NCBI GenBank assembly: GCA_964519955.1
Contig: CAZFLM010000007.1
Coordinates: forward strand, 62,001 to 126,000
Direction of reading: 5' to 3'
DNA: 64,000 nt
DNA from: CAZFLM01 sp964519955
GTDB taxonomy: Bacteria > Armatimonadota > Chthonomonadetes > Chthonomonadales > CAJBBX01
Below the pieces are notes generated by a model. That model saw nothing but the letters and a program-made list of their open reading frames with translations. It did no database searches and had not been told where the DNA came from. The translations under genes and the position numbers were made by a program. Of the stretch, positions 28,557-37,245 are shown one piece after another; position 1 is the first letter of the stretch, and each line of letters starts with the position of its first letter.

Positions 28557-28595
28557 GCGTCGTCGCCCCTCGCCATGACGCGACGCACGCCGGCA

Positions 28596-28624
28596 CTGGT
28601 AGGACGGGCGTCCCTGCCCGTCCG
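28596..28624 (+). repeat. dispersed 39-bp-family hairpin repeat (partial)
   Basis: Partial copy CTGGTAGGACGGGCGTCCCT followed by GCCCGTCCG, containing the hairpin GACGGGC/GCCCGTC. It lies between the glycosyltransferase start and the stop of the next gene, i.e. at the 3' end of the activase gene. Confidence 0.7.
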
Positions 28625-28635
28625 CCACCGCAGCC

Positions 28636-29568
28636 TCAGTGCGCCCGCGCCGCTGCCCGGTCGTCGGCCGTCTTGCACGTCACGCCGCAGCCCCGCGCGA
28701 TGGCGGCCAACTCGCGCATGCGTTCCGCGTCCGGCCGCGCGAGCCGAGCGCCGGCGTACTCCTTGCCCAAGCTCTCCCACTTGCCGGAGCCCAGCGGGTG
28801 ATACGGCAGCAGCTCGTACTCCACGAGGTTCGCGAACGGCGCGATGAACCGCGCGATGGCCGCAATGTCCTCGTCCGCATCGTTGAACCCCGCGATCACC
28901 GGAGTGCGGACGATGAGCGGCATCGCCCCCTGGGCCAGCCGCGCAGCGTTCTGCAGGATCACGGCGTTCGGCACTCCCGTCCATTCCTCGTGTCGCACCG
29001 AGTCCATGCACTTGATGTCGAGCATCACCAGGTCGAGCAGGGGCAGCACGCTCTCGACCCGGCTCCACGGCGCGGCCACGTTCGTCTCGATGGCGGTGTG
29101 GAGGCCTGCCGCGCGGCACCCGGCCAGGATGTCCCGCGTGAACTCGGCTTGGAACAGCGGCTCGCCGCCGGACACCGTCACGCCCCCGCCGGAGGTCTCG
29201 TAGAACACCCGGTCATCCAGCGCCTCGGCCACCACCTGGTCAGCGGACATCATCCGCCCCACGAGCACCAGCCCCTCGGCGTGGCAGGTCTTGGAGCACT
29301 CGCCGCACGCCACGCACCGGGTGCGATCGTAGGCATGCCGGCCGTCCGCCATGATGTGCGCGCCGTGCTTGCATGTCTGTACGCACGCCCCGCACGCGAT
29401 GCACCGGCCCGGGTGCGTCTGCAGCTCCGGCTTCGGATCGAGCGTCTCCGGGTTGTGGCACCACGCGCACCGCAGATTGCAGCCTTTCAGAAACACCGTC
29501 GTCCGGATGCCCGGACCGTCGTGGATCGAGAACCGCTGGATGTCCGTCACCATGCCTGTCGCTGCCAA
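28636..29568 (-). CDS. glycyl-radical enzyme activating protein (radical SAM)
   Basis: This protein of about 310 residues, PflA-like, uses S-adenosylmethionine and a 4Fe-4S cluster to install a glycyl radical on a partner enzyme. The SAM cluster motif is Cys30-x3-Cys34-x2-Cys37 (KGCNLRCAWCHNPE), followed by two ferredoxin-type motifs, CIACGACVQTC and CVACGECSKTC, and the SAM-binding GGGVTVSGGEPL. I favour TTG 29568 as start (AAGGGG 6 nt upstream); ATG 29553 is the alternative. No glycyl-radical enzyme gene lies in this window, so its partner is elsewhere. Confidence 0.92.
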   Translation of the reverse strand: MAATGMVTDIQRFSIHDGPGIRTTVFLKGCNLRCAWCHNPETLDPKPELQTHPGRCIACGACVQTCKHGAHIMADGRHAYDRTRCVACGECSKTCHAEGLVLVGRMMSADQVVAEALDDRVFYETSGGGVTVSGGEPLFQAEFTRDILAGCRAAGLHTAIETNVAAPWSRVESVLPLLDLVMLDIKCMDSVRHEEWTGVPNAVILQNAARLAQGAMPLIVRTPVIAGFNDADEDIAAIARFIAPFANLVEYELLPYHPLGSGKWESLGKEYAGARLARPDAERMRELAAIARGCGVTCKTADDRAAARAH

Positions 29569-29705
29569 ACCCGACCCCTTGTGCCGCCCCCAACCGGGCG
29601 CATCTGATTGGCGTTAGGTTCAGTATACGCCGTCACGCGGCAGGAAGCGATGCCGCCGGGCCTGGGCCGGACGCCATCGCTTCCCCAGAGCGGCTCGGGT
29701 CGGCC

Positions 29706-30464
29706 TCAGCTCTGCTCGATCTCAGCCGCGGCCCTGTCGAGTGTGGCGGTGATGCGAGCGAGCGACTCGGGGGTCAGCTCCCCTTTGGACACGCGCACCT
29801 GCAGCGCGGCGCGCAGGTTGCCCAACGCGCGCATCACTTCCGGCGCCAGGGGACCGCAGGATCGGGCACGAGCCCCCTCGATGCGCGACCGAACCGCCTG
29901 CAGCGCATCTGCGTTGGCCTCCAGCGCGGCGCGCCCCTCGTCGGTGATGGTGTAGAGCTTCTTGTTCCCCTGCGTTTCGCCAACGATCAGTCCGGTCTCC
30001 TCGAGGTACGTGAGCGTGGGGTAGACGACGCCCGGGCTCGGCGCGTACTGACCGTCCGTCAGGTCCTCGATGGCCTTGATGATCTCGTATCCGTGGCGCG
30101 GCTGCTCGGCGATCAGGTCGAGCACGAGCCAGCGCAGGTCGCCCTGTTCCAGCGGCCGCTCCGGCCTACCGTGGCCACGGCCGCGGCCGCCGCCGAACTC
30201 GTGCCACCCGCGGCCGAACGGGTCGCCGCCGTGCCGCCCGTGGTGCCCCTCGGACGGACCGTGTTGCCCGCGTCCCCCTGCCTCGGCGGACGCCTCCATC
30301 CGGCCGCCCCACGCCTCCGCCGCCCACGGGAACGCCGGCGCGTGCTCGCCATGGGCCTCCACGTTGCCGTGGCCGCGGCCGCCGTGGCGCCCATGCCCAT
30401 GCCGGCTTCCCATCTCGCGCGGGCCGGCATGCCCCGCGCCATGCTGATGTCCTTCGTACATCAT
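29706..30464 (-). CDS. PadR-family regulator with His-rich N-terminal extension
   Basis: This 252-residue transcription factor has a first 105 residues extraordinarily rich in His and Gly (GHQHGAGHAG, SRHGHGRHGGRGHG, EGHHGRHGG), then a PadR winged helix (DLRWLVLDLIAEQPRHGYEIIKAIEDL, YAPSPGVVYPTLTYLEETGLI, KKLYTITDEGRAAL) and a C-terminal helical dimerisation part. E. coli YqjI has a similar plan, with a His-rich N-terminus binding nickel before a PadR domain, so metal sensing is a fair inference. Upstream is a perfect sigma70 promoter framed by two inverted operators, pointing to autorepression. No transporter target is adjacent. Confidence 0.9.
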   Translation of the reverse strand: MMYEGHQHGAGHAGPREMGSRHGHGRHGGRGHGNVEAHGEHAPAFPWAAEAWGGRMEASAEAGGRGQHGPSEGHHGRHGGDPFGRGWHEFGGGRGRGHGRPERPLEQGDLRWLVLDLIAEQPRHGYEIIKAIEDLTDGQYAPSPGVVYPTLTYLEETGLIVGETQGNKKLYTITDEGRAALEANADALQAVRSRIEGARARSCGPLAPEVMRALGNLRAALQVRVSKGELTPESLARITATLDRAAAEIEQS

Positions 30465-30568
30465 CGTGTTCGTCTCTCCTGTGGAGCTGCGCTCCGGGTT
30501 GTGAGCATCTGCCGCACGAGCCAGGCTCCCAAGGCGATCTTCTACCTGAACCGAGCTATCGGCGATGC

Positions 30569-30636
30569 ATCTTCGATATATCTAGACGGAGTATACAGGC
30601 AGATGGTTGCGCTGTCAAGTCAGATATATCGAAGAT
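30569..30636 (-). promoter_or_regulatory. PadR promoter flanked by paired inverted operators
   Basis: On the minus strand: TTGACA (30613-30618), exactly 17 nt, TATACT (30590-30595). A 15-bp sequence AGATATATCGAAGAT on the plus strand at 30622-30636 and its exact inverse complement ATCTTCGATATATCT at 30569-30583 frame it, one 3 nt upstream of the -35 and the other covering the predicted start site. Each contains the palindrome GATATATC. This AT-rich island stands out in the GC-rich surroundings. The leader to the ATG is about 120 nt. Confidence 0.8.
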
Positions 30637-30727
30637 TCCGCGACTATGGGGCCCAGACGCCAGCAGACCCACCACCGATGCTGTCACGATGGCGGGTCTG
30701 CTGGCGGGGAGAAGATCGTCTGGGGAG

Positions 30728-31516
30728 CTAGTCTTCGCCGATAGTGAAGAAGCGGTACGTCGCCTGGCCGTTCACATCGCGGAGCGTGCCGCGCGCCGTG
30801 AGCTGGTCAGGCTTCACGGACTTGCAGTGCCCGTCGCACCAGAGCGTGTTCATGCGCTCGGAGTGGCGCGCCACAGCAGTGAGGATCTGGTAGCCGGCAG
30901 ACGACTTGTAGATGAAGGGGTTCGGCGGCAGATGGTCCCAGCCGGCCCCAACCTCCCACGAGCCGTAGTCCCAGCCCTGCTGGTCGAACACCCACGCCGT
31001 CTCGGCCGGCACCGTCGTCATCGCCTCGTAACGCGTCTTGAGGCATCCGAGTTCGACATCGCACCTCGACACCGGGGGCTCGACGCCGGACGGGTTGTTC
31101 GCCTCGTAGTACGCGTTGTTCAGCGCGTAGCTGCCGTAGTTGTGTCCCGTGCCGCCCGCGCTCTGGTAGTACTTGTAGTTCCTCGTCGCGCTAGTGTCCG
31201 ACGGGCACGTGAAGACCTGGTCGCTCTTCACGTGGGCATGGATGGCATCCATCCACTTGTAGTAGCCCAGCGTCGGGTTGGAGTCCTCGAAGCCGTGCCA
31301 CCCAAACCAGGCGACCGGATACGCCTCGTCGGTGTCCTCGATGTACATCAACAGCGCCATACCGATCTGCTTCTCATTGGAGATGCAGCTCGTCTGGCGT
31401 GCCTTCTCGCGAGCCTGCGCGAACACCGGGAACAGGATTGCTGCAAGTATGGCGATAATGGCGATTACGACTAGTAGCTCGATCAGAGTGAAACCTGAGC
31501 GCCGTCTTGTACGCAT
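30728..31516 (-). CDS. type II pseudopilin-like protein (prepilin cleavage/methylation domain)
   Basis: This 262-residue protein begins MRTRRRSGFTLIELLVVIAI: a class III prepilin leader cleaved before Phe, then the pilin helix ending FPVFAQAREKAR. The globular part has Cys residues at CPSD and CDVELGCL and ends with the common LWCDGHCKSVKPDQL block (H-x-DG-type C-terminus). The ATG at 31516 has AGGAG at ideal spacing, and the frame extends far upstream without family similarity. Proteins of this type are numerous in Armatimonadota-like genomes; whether they assemble into pili or pseudopili or are just anchored is not known. Confidence 0.9.
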   Translation of the reverse strand: MRTRRRSGFTLIELLVVIAIIAILAAILFPVFAQAREKARQTSCISNEKQIGMALLMYIEDTDEAYPVAWFGWHGFEDSNPTLGYYKWMDAIHAHVKSDQVFTCPSDTSATRNYKYYQSAGGTGHNYGSYALNNAYYEANNPSGVEPPVSRCDVELGCLKTRYEAMTTVPAETAWVFDQQGWDYGSWEVGAGWDHLPPNPFIYKSSAGYQILTAVARHSERMNTLWCDGHCKSVKPDQLTARGTLRDVNGQATYRFFTIGED

Positions 31517-31712
31517 CGTCGTCTCCTTCATGGGAAGCCCCGTAACTGGCAACTCGATGTGCTGCCCCGCTCGTCGTCCGAACACGTGAGTCTGGTCCGT
31601 CGTCATCCTCCTCCTGCGCGTCGCCGTGGGCAGCGGCAAGCACCAGCTATCAGACGGACAGACTATCGTACCGGTTTCGGAAGTCGAGCCCTGCTGGGAG
31701 ACGGCAAGGTCC

Positions 31713-33254
31713 TCAGCGTCGCGGCTTGCGCGCTCCATCGAGCCTGGCGCCCAATCGCTCGACGGCATCGGGCTGGCTCGCGGCCAGGTTGTCGCGCTCG
31801 CCGAGGTCGGTGGCGAGGTCGTAGAGCTGCGGATCCGGGCTGTTGCCGAGTTCGGTGTCGGTGTTGGGGTCGTACGCGCGGCCCTTGCTCGGCGCGATGA
31901 GCTTCATGGAGCCATCGAGCAGGGCGAACGTGCCGGCGTGCTCCACGAGGCGCTCGCGCCCCTCCTTCGAGCGCCCCAGCAGGGCAGGCAGCACGTCCAG
32001 GCCGTCGCCGCCCTGCATCTTCCGCCCAACGAGGGAAGCTAGCGACGCGCCGAGGTCCATCAGGCACACCAGCGCATCGGACACGCCGGGCTTCACGTGC
32101 CCGTGCCAGGAGAGCACGAACGGGATGCGCGTCCCGCCCTCGAAGATGCTGTACTTGCCGCCGCGCAAGGGGCCGGCCGGCGTGTGGCCGTTCCGGTCGC
32201 GCACGGCGCCGTCCGCGTAGCCATCGTCCACCACCGGGCCGTTGTCGCTCGTCACGATGACGATGGTGTCGTCCGTGAGGCCCAACCGATCGAGCGTGCT
32301 CATCAGCTCGCCGACGCACCAGTCGAACTGCACGATGGCGTCGCCGCGCACGCCGCAGCCGCTCTTGCCCCGGAACCGCGGGTGGGGCACGCGCGGCACG
32401 TGCGGGTCGTGCGTGGCGAAGTACAGGAAGAACGGCTGTCCCGCGTCCCCCTCGATGAACTCAACCGCCCTGCGCGTGAACGTGTCGGCCATGTCCTCGT
32501 CGATCCAGCGGGCCGCGTGCCCTCCGCGCATGTAGCCGATCCGGCCGATCCCGTTGATGATCGTCTGGTCGTGGCCATGGCTCGCGCGCATCTTCAGCAG
32601 CTCCGGATGCTCGCGGCCGGTCGGCTCGTCGCCGATGGGCTTGGAGTAGCTCACCTCGATCGGGTCGGCGGGGTCCAGGTTGGCGACGCGGTGGTTCTCG
32701 ACGTAGACGCAGGGAACGCGGTCGCACGTGGCCGGCATCAGGAAACAGGAGTCGAACCCCACCTCGAGCGGCCCGGGCTTAATCTCGCCGTTCCAGTCCG
32801 GCCCGCCGGGCCCGCCGAGTCCCAGGTGCCACTTGCCGACCGCGCCCGTCCGGTAGCCAGCCTGCTTCAGCATCGAGGGCAGCGTGGGCCGCGCGGGGTC
32901 GATGATGAGCGCGGCGTCGCCCGGCAAGATGCCCGTGCCGTCCTTGCGCCAAGGGTACTCGCCGGTCAGCAGGGAGTAGCGCGAGGGCGTGCAGACCGCC
33001 GAGGTGGCGTGCGCGCAGGTGAACCGCAGCCCGCGCGAGGCCAGCCGGTCGATGTTCGGCGTCGGAATGCGCGTCGCGCCGTAGCACCCCAGGTCGCCGA
33101 AGCCCAGATCGTCCGCCACGATCAGCACGATGTTGGGCGTGCGCCGCCCCTCCGCCTCTGCCATGCCACTCTCCCTCTCGCCCAGTCCCGCGGCCAGGCA
33201 CGCCGAAGCGCCCAGCAACTGCCGCCTGGTCATCGACATCCGGTCCGACGCCAT
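31713..33254 (-). CDS. Tat-exported arylsulfatase-type sulfatase
   Basis: This 513-residue type I sulfatase hydrolyses sulfate esters from glycans or other molecules. Twin-arginine leader MTRRQLLGASACLAAGL; metal-binding ADDLGFGDLGCYG; formylglycine site CTPSR (Cys88, converted by FGE), then SLLTGEYP and GKWHLG; a C-terminal DLGERDNLA segment. The ATG at 33254 is preceded by GGAGGGGAGA. It is transcribed divergently from the UroD-like/fucosidase pair and fits a fucose- or sulfate-rich glycan degradation group. Substrate unknown. Confidence 0.93.
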   Translation of the reverse strand: MASDRMSMTRRQLLGASACLAAGLGERESGMAEAEGRRTPNIVLIVADDLGFGDLGCYGATRIPTPNIDRLASRGLRFTCAHATSAVCTPSRYSLLTGEYPWRKDGTGILPGDAALIIDPARPTLPSMLKQAGYRTGAVGKWHLGLGGPGGPDWNGEIKPGPLEVGFDSCFLMPATCDRVPCVYVENHRVANLDPADPIEVSYSKPIGDEPTGREHPELLKMRASHGHDQTIINGIGRIGYMRGGHAARWIDEDMADTFTRRAVEFIEGDAGQPFFLYFATHDPHVPRVPHPRFRGKSGCGVRGDAIVQFDWCVGELMSTLDRLGLTDDTIVIVTSDNGPVVDDGYADGAVRDRNGHTPAGPLRGGKYSIFEGGTRIPFVLSWHGHVKPGVSDALVCLMDLGASLASLVGRKMQGGDGLDVLPALLGRSKEGRERLVEHAGTFALLDGSMKLIAPSKGRAYDPNTDTELGNSPDPQLYDLATDLGERDNLAASQPDAVERLGARLDGARKPRR

Positions 33255-33387
33255 GCCTGCTCTCCCCTCCGACGGGCTGCGGTCCATGTTCCCGAGGCGC
33301 TCCCCGATCACCTCCGCGCGAAGCGTGCGTCGCGGACGGAGGAACCGCACGCCCCGGCGGCGCATTCAGCAGCAATCGGAGGACACC

Positions 33388-34491
33388 ATGGACTCGCTGC
33401 AGCGCATGCAGGGCATGTTCGGCAAGGGATCGGTCGACCGCGTTGGGCTCCACGACCACTACTGGCCGGAGACGACGCAGCTCTGGATGGACCAGGGCTA
33501 CGCCACGCATACCGACGCGGAGGGCAACCGCCAGCCGGACGATCCCGCGCTCGTGTTCGACTACGACATGCGCAGCGTGGGCGGGTGGTTCGACCTGGCG
33601 CCCATACGGGGCTTCTCCGAGGTGCTGGACGAGACCGACGAGTGGATCGTGCGACGAACGGGCTCCGGGGCCGCGTTCAAGTACTGGAAGCACAAGTCGG
33701 GCACGCCCGAGCATGTCGACTTCCTGATGAAGAGCCGCGAGATCTGGGAGCGCGACTACCGGCCGCACCTGCTGGAGCTGGATCGAGGGCGCGCCAACGT
33801 CGACGGCACCCGGGAGACCCTCGATCGAGGGCGCGCGGACCGCAAGTGGACCTTCTACGGCCACCAGTTCATCTGGGAGACCCTGCGCGGCAGCCTCGGC
33901 GACGTGTGCATGTACGAAAGCCTGTCGCTCGACCCGGGCTGGATCCACGACTTCTGCCGGGTCTACACCGACCTCTACAAGGCGCACTACGCGCTGCTCT
34001 TCGACGAGGCCGGAGTTCCCGACGGCATGTGGATGTACGAGGACCTGGGCTACCGCAACGGCCTCTTCGCCTCGCCCAGAACGCTGTCGAAGCTCATCTT
34101 CCCGTACTTCGCGGAGCTGGTCGCCTTCTTCCACGAGCGTGGGTGCCCGGTCGTGCTGCACTCGTGCGGCAACTTCACGCAGGCGCTGCCGCTGATCGTA
34201 GACGCCGGGTTCGACGCCGTGAACCCCATGGAGGTCAAGGCCGGGTGCGACATCCTCAAGATGGCCGAGGACTACGGCGACCGGCTGGTGTTCGTCGGCG
34301 GCCTCGACGTGCGCATCCTGGAGACCAACGACCCGGCCGAGGTCGAGCGAGGCGTTCGCCTGCTCGTCGAGGAGATGAAGTCGCGCGACGCCCGGTTGGT
34401 GTTCGGGACCGATCACTCGATCACGCCGCTCGTGCGCTACGACACCTACCGGCTCGCCGTCGACGTGTGCCGGAAGTACGGCGCCTACTGA
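33388..34491 (+). CDS. uroporphyrinogen decarboxylase-fold protein (non-heme)
   Basis: This 367-residue UroD-superfamily TIM barrel begins MDSLQRMQGMFGKGSVDRVG, with the segment VVLHSCGNFTQALPLIVDAGFDAVNPMEVKAGCDI and GLDVRILETND characteristic of the methylcobalamin:CoM methyltransferase/UroD-like group. The heme enzyme's N-terminal substrate loop is missing. Such proteins sit in glycan gene clusters of this kind of genome and their reaction is unknown; a corrinoid or methyl-transfer role is only possible. GGAGG lies 7 nt before the ATG, and the gene is 21 nt upstream of the fucosidase. Confidence 0.85.
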   Translation: MDSLQRMQGMFGKGSVDRVGLHDHYWPETTQLWMDQGYATHTDAEGNRQPDDPALVFDYDMRSVGGWFDLAPIRGFSEVLDETDEWIVRRTGSGAAFKYWKHKSGTPEHVDFLMKSREIWERDYRPHLLELDRGRANVDGTRETLDRGRADRKWTFYGHQFIWETLRGSLGDVCMYESLSLDPGWIHDFCRVYTDLYKAHYALLFDEAGVPDGMWMYEDLGYRNGLFASPRTLSKLIFPYFAELVAFFHERGCPVVLHSCGNFTQALPLIVDAGFDAVNPMEVKAGCDILKMAEDYGDRLVFVGGLDVRILETNDPAEVERGVRLLVEEMKSRDARLVFGTDHSITPLVRYDTYRLAVDVCRKYGAY

Positions 34492-34512
34492 TCCCACGGA
34501 GGAGATCCCACC

Positions 34513-35949
34513 ATGCCCACCGGTGATACCCATAGAGACGCCCGCGCGAGCCGCCGGGAGTTCGTGGCCCTGTCTGCTGCCGCCGTCGCCGGCCTGGCGA
34601 GCGGGAGCCGGGCCGCCGCAGCCCCCGCGAAGGAGGCCCCCGCCATGCCCAAGCCCACACCCCAGCAGCTCGCCTGGCAGCAGTCCGAGCTGACGATGTT
34701 CCTGCACTTCGGCATGAACACGTTCACCGACCGCGAGTGGGGCGAGGGGACGGAGGACCCGAAGCTCTTCAATCCAGGGCACCTGGACTGCAAGCAGTGG
34801 GTGCGCGTGGCGAAGGCCGCGGGCTTCAAGTACCTCATCCTCACCGCCAAGCACCACGACGGCTTCTGCCTGTGGCCGAGCCAGTACACCGACCACAGCG
34901 TGCGCAGCAGCCCCTGGCGCGACGGCAAGGGCGACGTCGTGCGCGAGTTCTCCGACGCGGTGCATTCGGCGGGCCTCAAGATGGGCGTCTACCTCTCGCC
35001 ATGGGATCGCCACGAGCCCAAGTATGGCGACTCGCCCGCGTACAACAAGCACTTCGTGAACCAGCTCACGGAGCTGCTCACGCAGTACGGCGACGTCGCG
35101 GAGGTGTGGTTCGACGGGGCGTGCGGCGAGGGGCCGAACGGGAAGCGGCAGGAGTACGACTGGCCGGCCTTTTACGCCACGGTGCGCCGCCACCAGCCGC
35201 GCGCGCTCATCGCCATCTCCGGGCCAGACATCCGCTGGGTGGGCAACGAGGACGGCGTGGCCCACGAGACCGAGTGGAGCGTGCGCGACGCGGACCCCGC
35301 GATGCACAAGAACGCCGTGGGCGGCAAGGTGTGGTGGCCGGCCGAGTGCGACACGTCGATCCGGCCCGGCTGGTTCTGGCACAAGGCCGAGGACGCCCGG
35401 GTGAAGCCGATCGAGCAGTTGATGGACATCTACTACAAGAGCGTGGGGCGCAACAGCGTGCTGCTGCTGAACGTGCCGCCGAACAACCAGGGGCTCGTCT
35501 CCGACGCCGACATGGCCCGTCTGCGCGAGTTCCGCACAACCATCGACCGCTCGTTCGCGGCGAACCTGGCGCAGGGCAGGCCGGCGTCCGGCCCGAGCGC
35601 GGCGCGCGGCCACGAGGCGGCGCGCGCAACGGACGGACGGCCCGCAACCTGCTGGAAGCCGCCCGCAGGCCAACTGCCCGCGTCCATCGAGGTCGACCTG
35701 GGCGAGCCCACGGCGTTCGACGTGGTGCTGACGCAGGAGATGATCGCCGAGGGGCAGCGAGTCGAAGCTTACTCGGTCGATGCGCTCGTAGACGGAGAGT
35801 GGAAGCGCGTCGCTTCGGGCACGACGGTGGGCCACAAGAAGCTGGACCGCTGCGGCGCCTTCACGGCGACGAAGGTGCGATGGACCATCGAGAAGGCAAT
35901 GGCGCAGCCGCTCATCTCGGCTGTGGGGCTCTTCCGAACGACGGTGTGA
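34513..35949 (+). CDS. GH29 alpha-L-fucosidase with C-terminal F5/8C-like domain, Tat-exported
   Basis: This 478-residue exo-fucosidase has a twin-arginine leader SRREFVALSAAAVAGLASG, the GH29 barrel with TMFLHFGMNTFTDREWGEG, LTAKHHDGFCLWPS and the nucleophile Asp201 in EVWFDGACGEG, and from about residue 355 a discoidin (F5/8C)-like domain with HEAARATDGRPATCWKPP and PASIEVDLGEPTAFDVVLTQE. It removes terminal fucose from glycans outside the cytoplasm. GGAGG precedes the ATG. With the UroD-like gene and the divergent sulfatase it suggests use of fucosylated, sulfated polysaccharide. Confidence 0.93.
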   Translation: MPTGDTHRDARASRREFVALSAAAVAGLASGSRAAAAPAKEAPAMPKPTPQQLAWQQSELTMFLHFGMNTFTDREWGEGTEDPKLFNPGHLDCKQWVRVAKAAGFKYLILTAKHHDGFCLWPSQYTDHSVRSSPWRDGKGDVVREFSDAVHSAGLKMGVYLSPWDRHEPKYGDSPAYNKHFVNQLTELLTQYGDVAEVWFDGACGEGPNGKRQEYDWPAFYATVRRHQPRALIAISGPDIRWVGNEDGVAHETEWSVRDADPAMHKNAVGGKVWWPAECDTSIRPGWFWHKAEDARVKPIEQLMDIYYKSVGRNSVLLLNVPPNNQGLVSDADMARLREFRTTIDRSFAANLAQGRPASGPSAARGHEAARATDGRPATCWKPPAGQLPASIEVDLGEPTAFDVVLTQEMIAEGQRVEAYSVDALVDGEWKRVASGTTVGHKKLDRCGAFTATKVRWTIEKAMAQPLISAVGLFRTTV

Positions 35950-36081
35950 CCAGATTGCTCGAACGGCGGCCCGCCGGGTGCGTCGGGTATACTCGGGACA
36001 CAGCCTCCCGCAGTCCGGCGCGCTCTTGCACCGGGCGCACTTGTCCAGGCGCCGCCAGGATGTGACGACGCAACCAACCCG

Positions 36082-37191
36082 ATGAACATTCTACAGGTCA
36101 TCTCCAGTTCGCGCACATCCGGGGCCGAGCGGCACGTCGTGATCCTATCCGACTGGCTCACGCGGCGCGGGCACAACGTCCTTGCGGTCTGCCCTCCGGG
36201 CGACTGGCTCCCGGGCCAGCTCAGGGAGGTCGGCATCGAGGCCGTCGAGCTGCCCATGGCCGGATCGCGCATGCTGCCCGCCGCGTTGGCCGTGCGCGAG
36301 GTGGCCCGCGAGCACAAGGCCGACGTCATCCACACGCACCTCACCCGCGCGACCTACATGGGCTACATCGCGGGGCTCCTGACGCGCATCCCGGTCATCT
36401 CCACGATGCACGTCTTCACGCGGGACTTCGCCTACCGTTACCTCCCCGGGCGCGCGCGAACCATCGTCGCCGTCTCGGATCACATCCGCCAGACGCTTAT
36501 CGACCGTGGGCTCTCGCCCAACCACATCCAGACGGTCTATAACGGCACCGACTTCGACCCGACCGACTACATCATGCCCGCGACCTCGCTCAGCGTCCGC
36601 GCCGAGCTAGGGCTGCCGGCGGACGCCGAGTTGGTCGGCCAGGTTGGGCGCGTGGACTCGTTCAAGGGCGCCCCCATTCTGGTCCAGGCGGCCAAGCACA
36701 TCGTCGCCGAGTGCCCGCGCGCGCACTTCGTGTTCGTCGGCTATGCCGAGCCCGGCATCCAGCAGGCCCTCTGGCAACTGGCTGTGGCCAACGGCGTGGA
36801 CGATCGCATCCGGTTCACCGGCGTGCGCAATGACGTGCCCCGCATGCTCGAGGCCATGCAGGTGGTCACGCTGCCCTCGCGCACCGAGGCGTGCAGCATG
36901 GTCATCATCGAGTCGATGGCCATGGGCCGCCCGGTCGTGGCGACGCGCGCCGGCGGCAACCTCGAGCTGGTTGAGGAGGGGAGGACGGGCCTCCTGGTGG
37001 AGCGCAACCCCGAGTCGCTCGCGGCGGCCGTCACCGAGGTGCTGCGCGACCCGGATCGGCGCGCGGCAATGGGCGCCGCGGCCCAGGAACGCGCTCAGAC
37101 CATGTTCACGGCCCAGACGATGGCGCACAACATCGAGCACGTCTACGAGCGCGTGGTCAGCGGGAACCGGCACGCCGCCGCCAAGACCTGA
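36082..37191 (+). CDS. GT4 glycosyltransferase
   Basis: This 369-residue GT-B glycosyltransferase begins MNILQVISSSRTSGAERHVV, with DVIHTHLTRATYMGYIAG, AVSDHIRQTLIDRGL, VGQVGRVDSFKGAPILVQAAK and TLPSRTEACSMVIIESMAMGRPVVATRAGGNLELVEEGRTGLLV (E-x7-E). It belongs to the capsule/lipopolysaccharide-type group. There is no clear Shine-Dalgarno; a TATACT at 35988-35993 is a candidate -10. It is followed after 54 nt by an FkbM methyltransferase, so the two may build and methylate one surface glycan. Confidence 0.92.
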   Translation: MNILQVISSSRTSGAERHVVILSDWLTRRGHNVLAVCPPGDWLPGQLREVGIEAVELPMAGSRMLPAALAVREVAREHKADVIHTHLTRATYMGYIAGLLTRIPVISTMHVFTRDFAYRYLPGRARTIVAVSDHIRQTLIDRGLSPNHIQTVYNGTDFDPTDYIMPATSLSVRAELGLPADAELVGQVGRVDSFKGAPILVQAAKHIVAECPRAHFVFVGYAEPGIQQALWQLAVANGVDDRIRFTGVRNDVPRMLEAMQVVTLPSRTEACSMVIIESMAMGRPVVATRAGGNLELVEEGRTGLLVERNPESLAAAVTEVLRDPDRRAAMGAAAQERAQTMFTAQTMAHNIEHVYERVVSGNRHAAAKT

Positions 37192-37245
37192 CCGTCTGCC
37201 CGTCCGTCCTGCCAACCCGAGCCGCTCGCCCCTCCGGAGACCCTC

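Noticed and set aside
26304..28847. An 847-residue plus-strand open frame
   Set aside because: Crosses the PQQ gene in another frame and runs antisense to the glycosyltransferase. No family-like sequence.
33388..34491. HemE (heme biosynthesis)
   Set aside because: The N-terminal substrate loop of HemE is missing, the VLHSCGN and GLDVRIL segments fit the methyltransferase-like UroD group, and there are no heme genes nearby.
32779..35835. A 1018-residue minus-strand open frame
   Set aside because: It is antisense to the sulfatase end, UroD-like and fucosidase genes; Ala/Arg/Val-rich composition and no ribosome site mark it as a high-GC shadow.
35956..35993. Full promoter before the glycosyltransferase at 36082
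   Set aside because: TATACT at 35988 is good but no -35 lies at 16-18 nt. Not listed as a feature.
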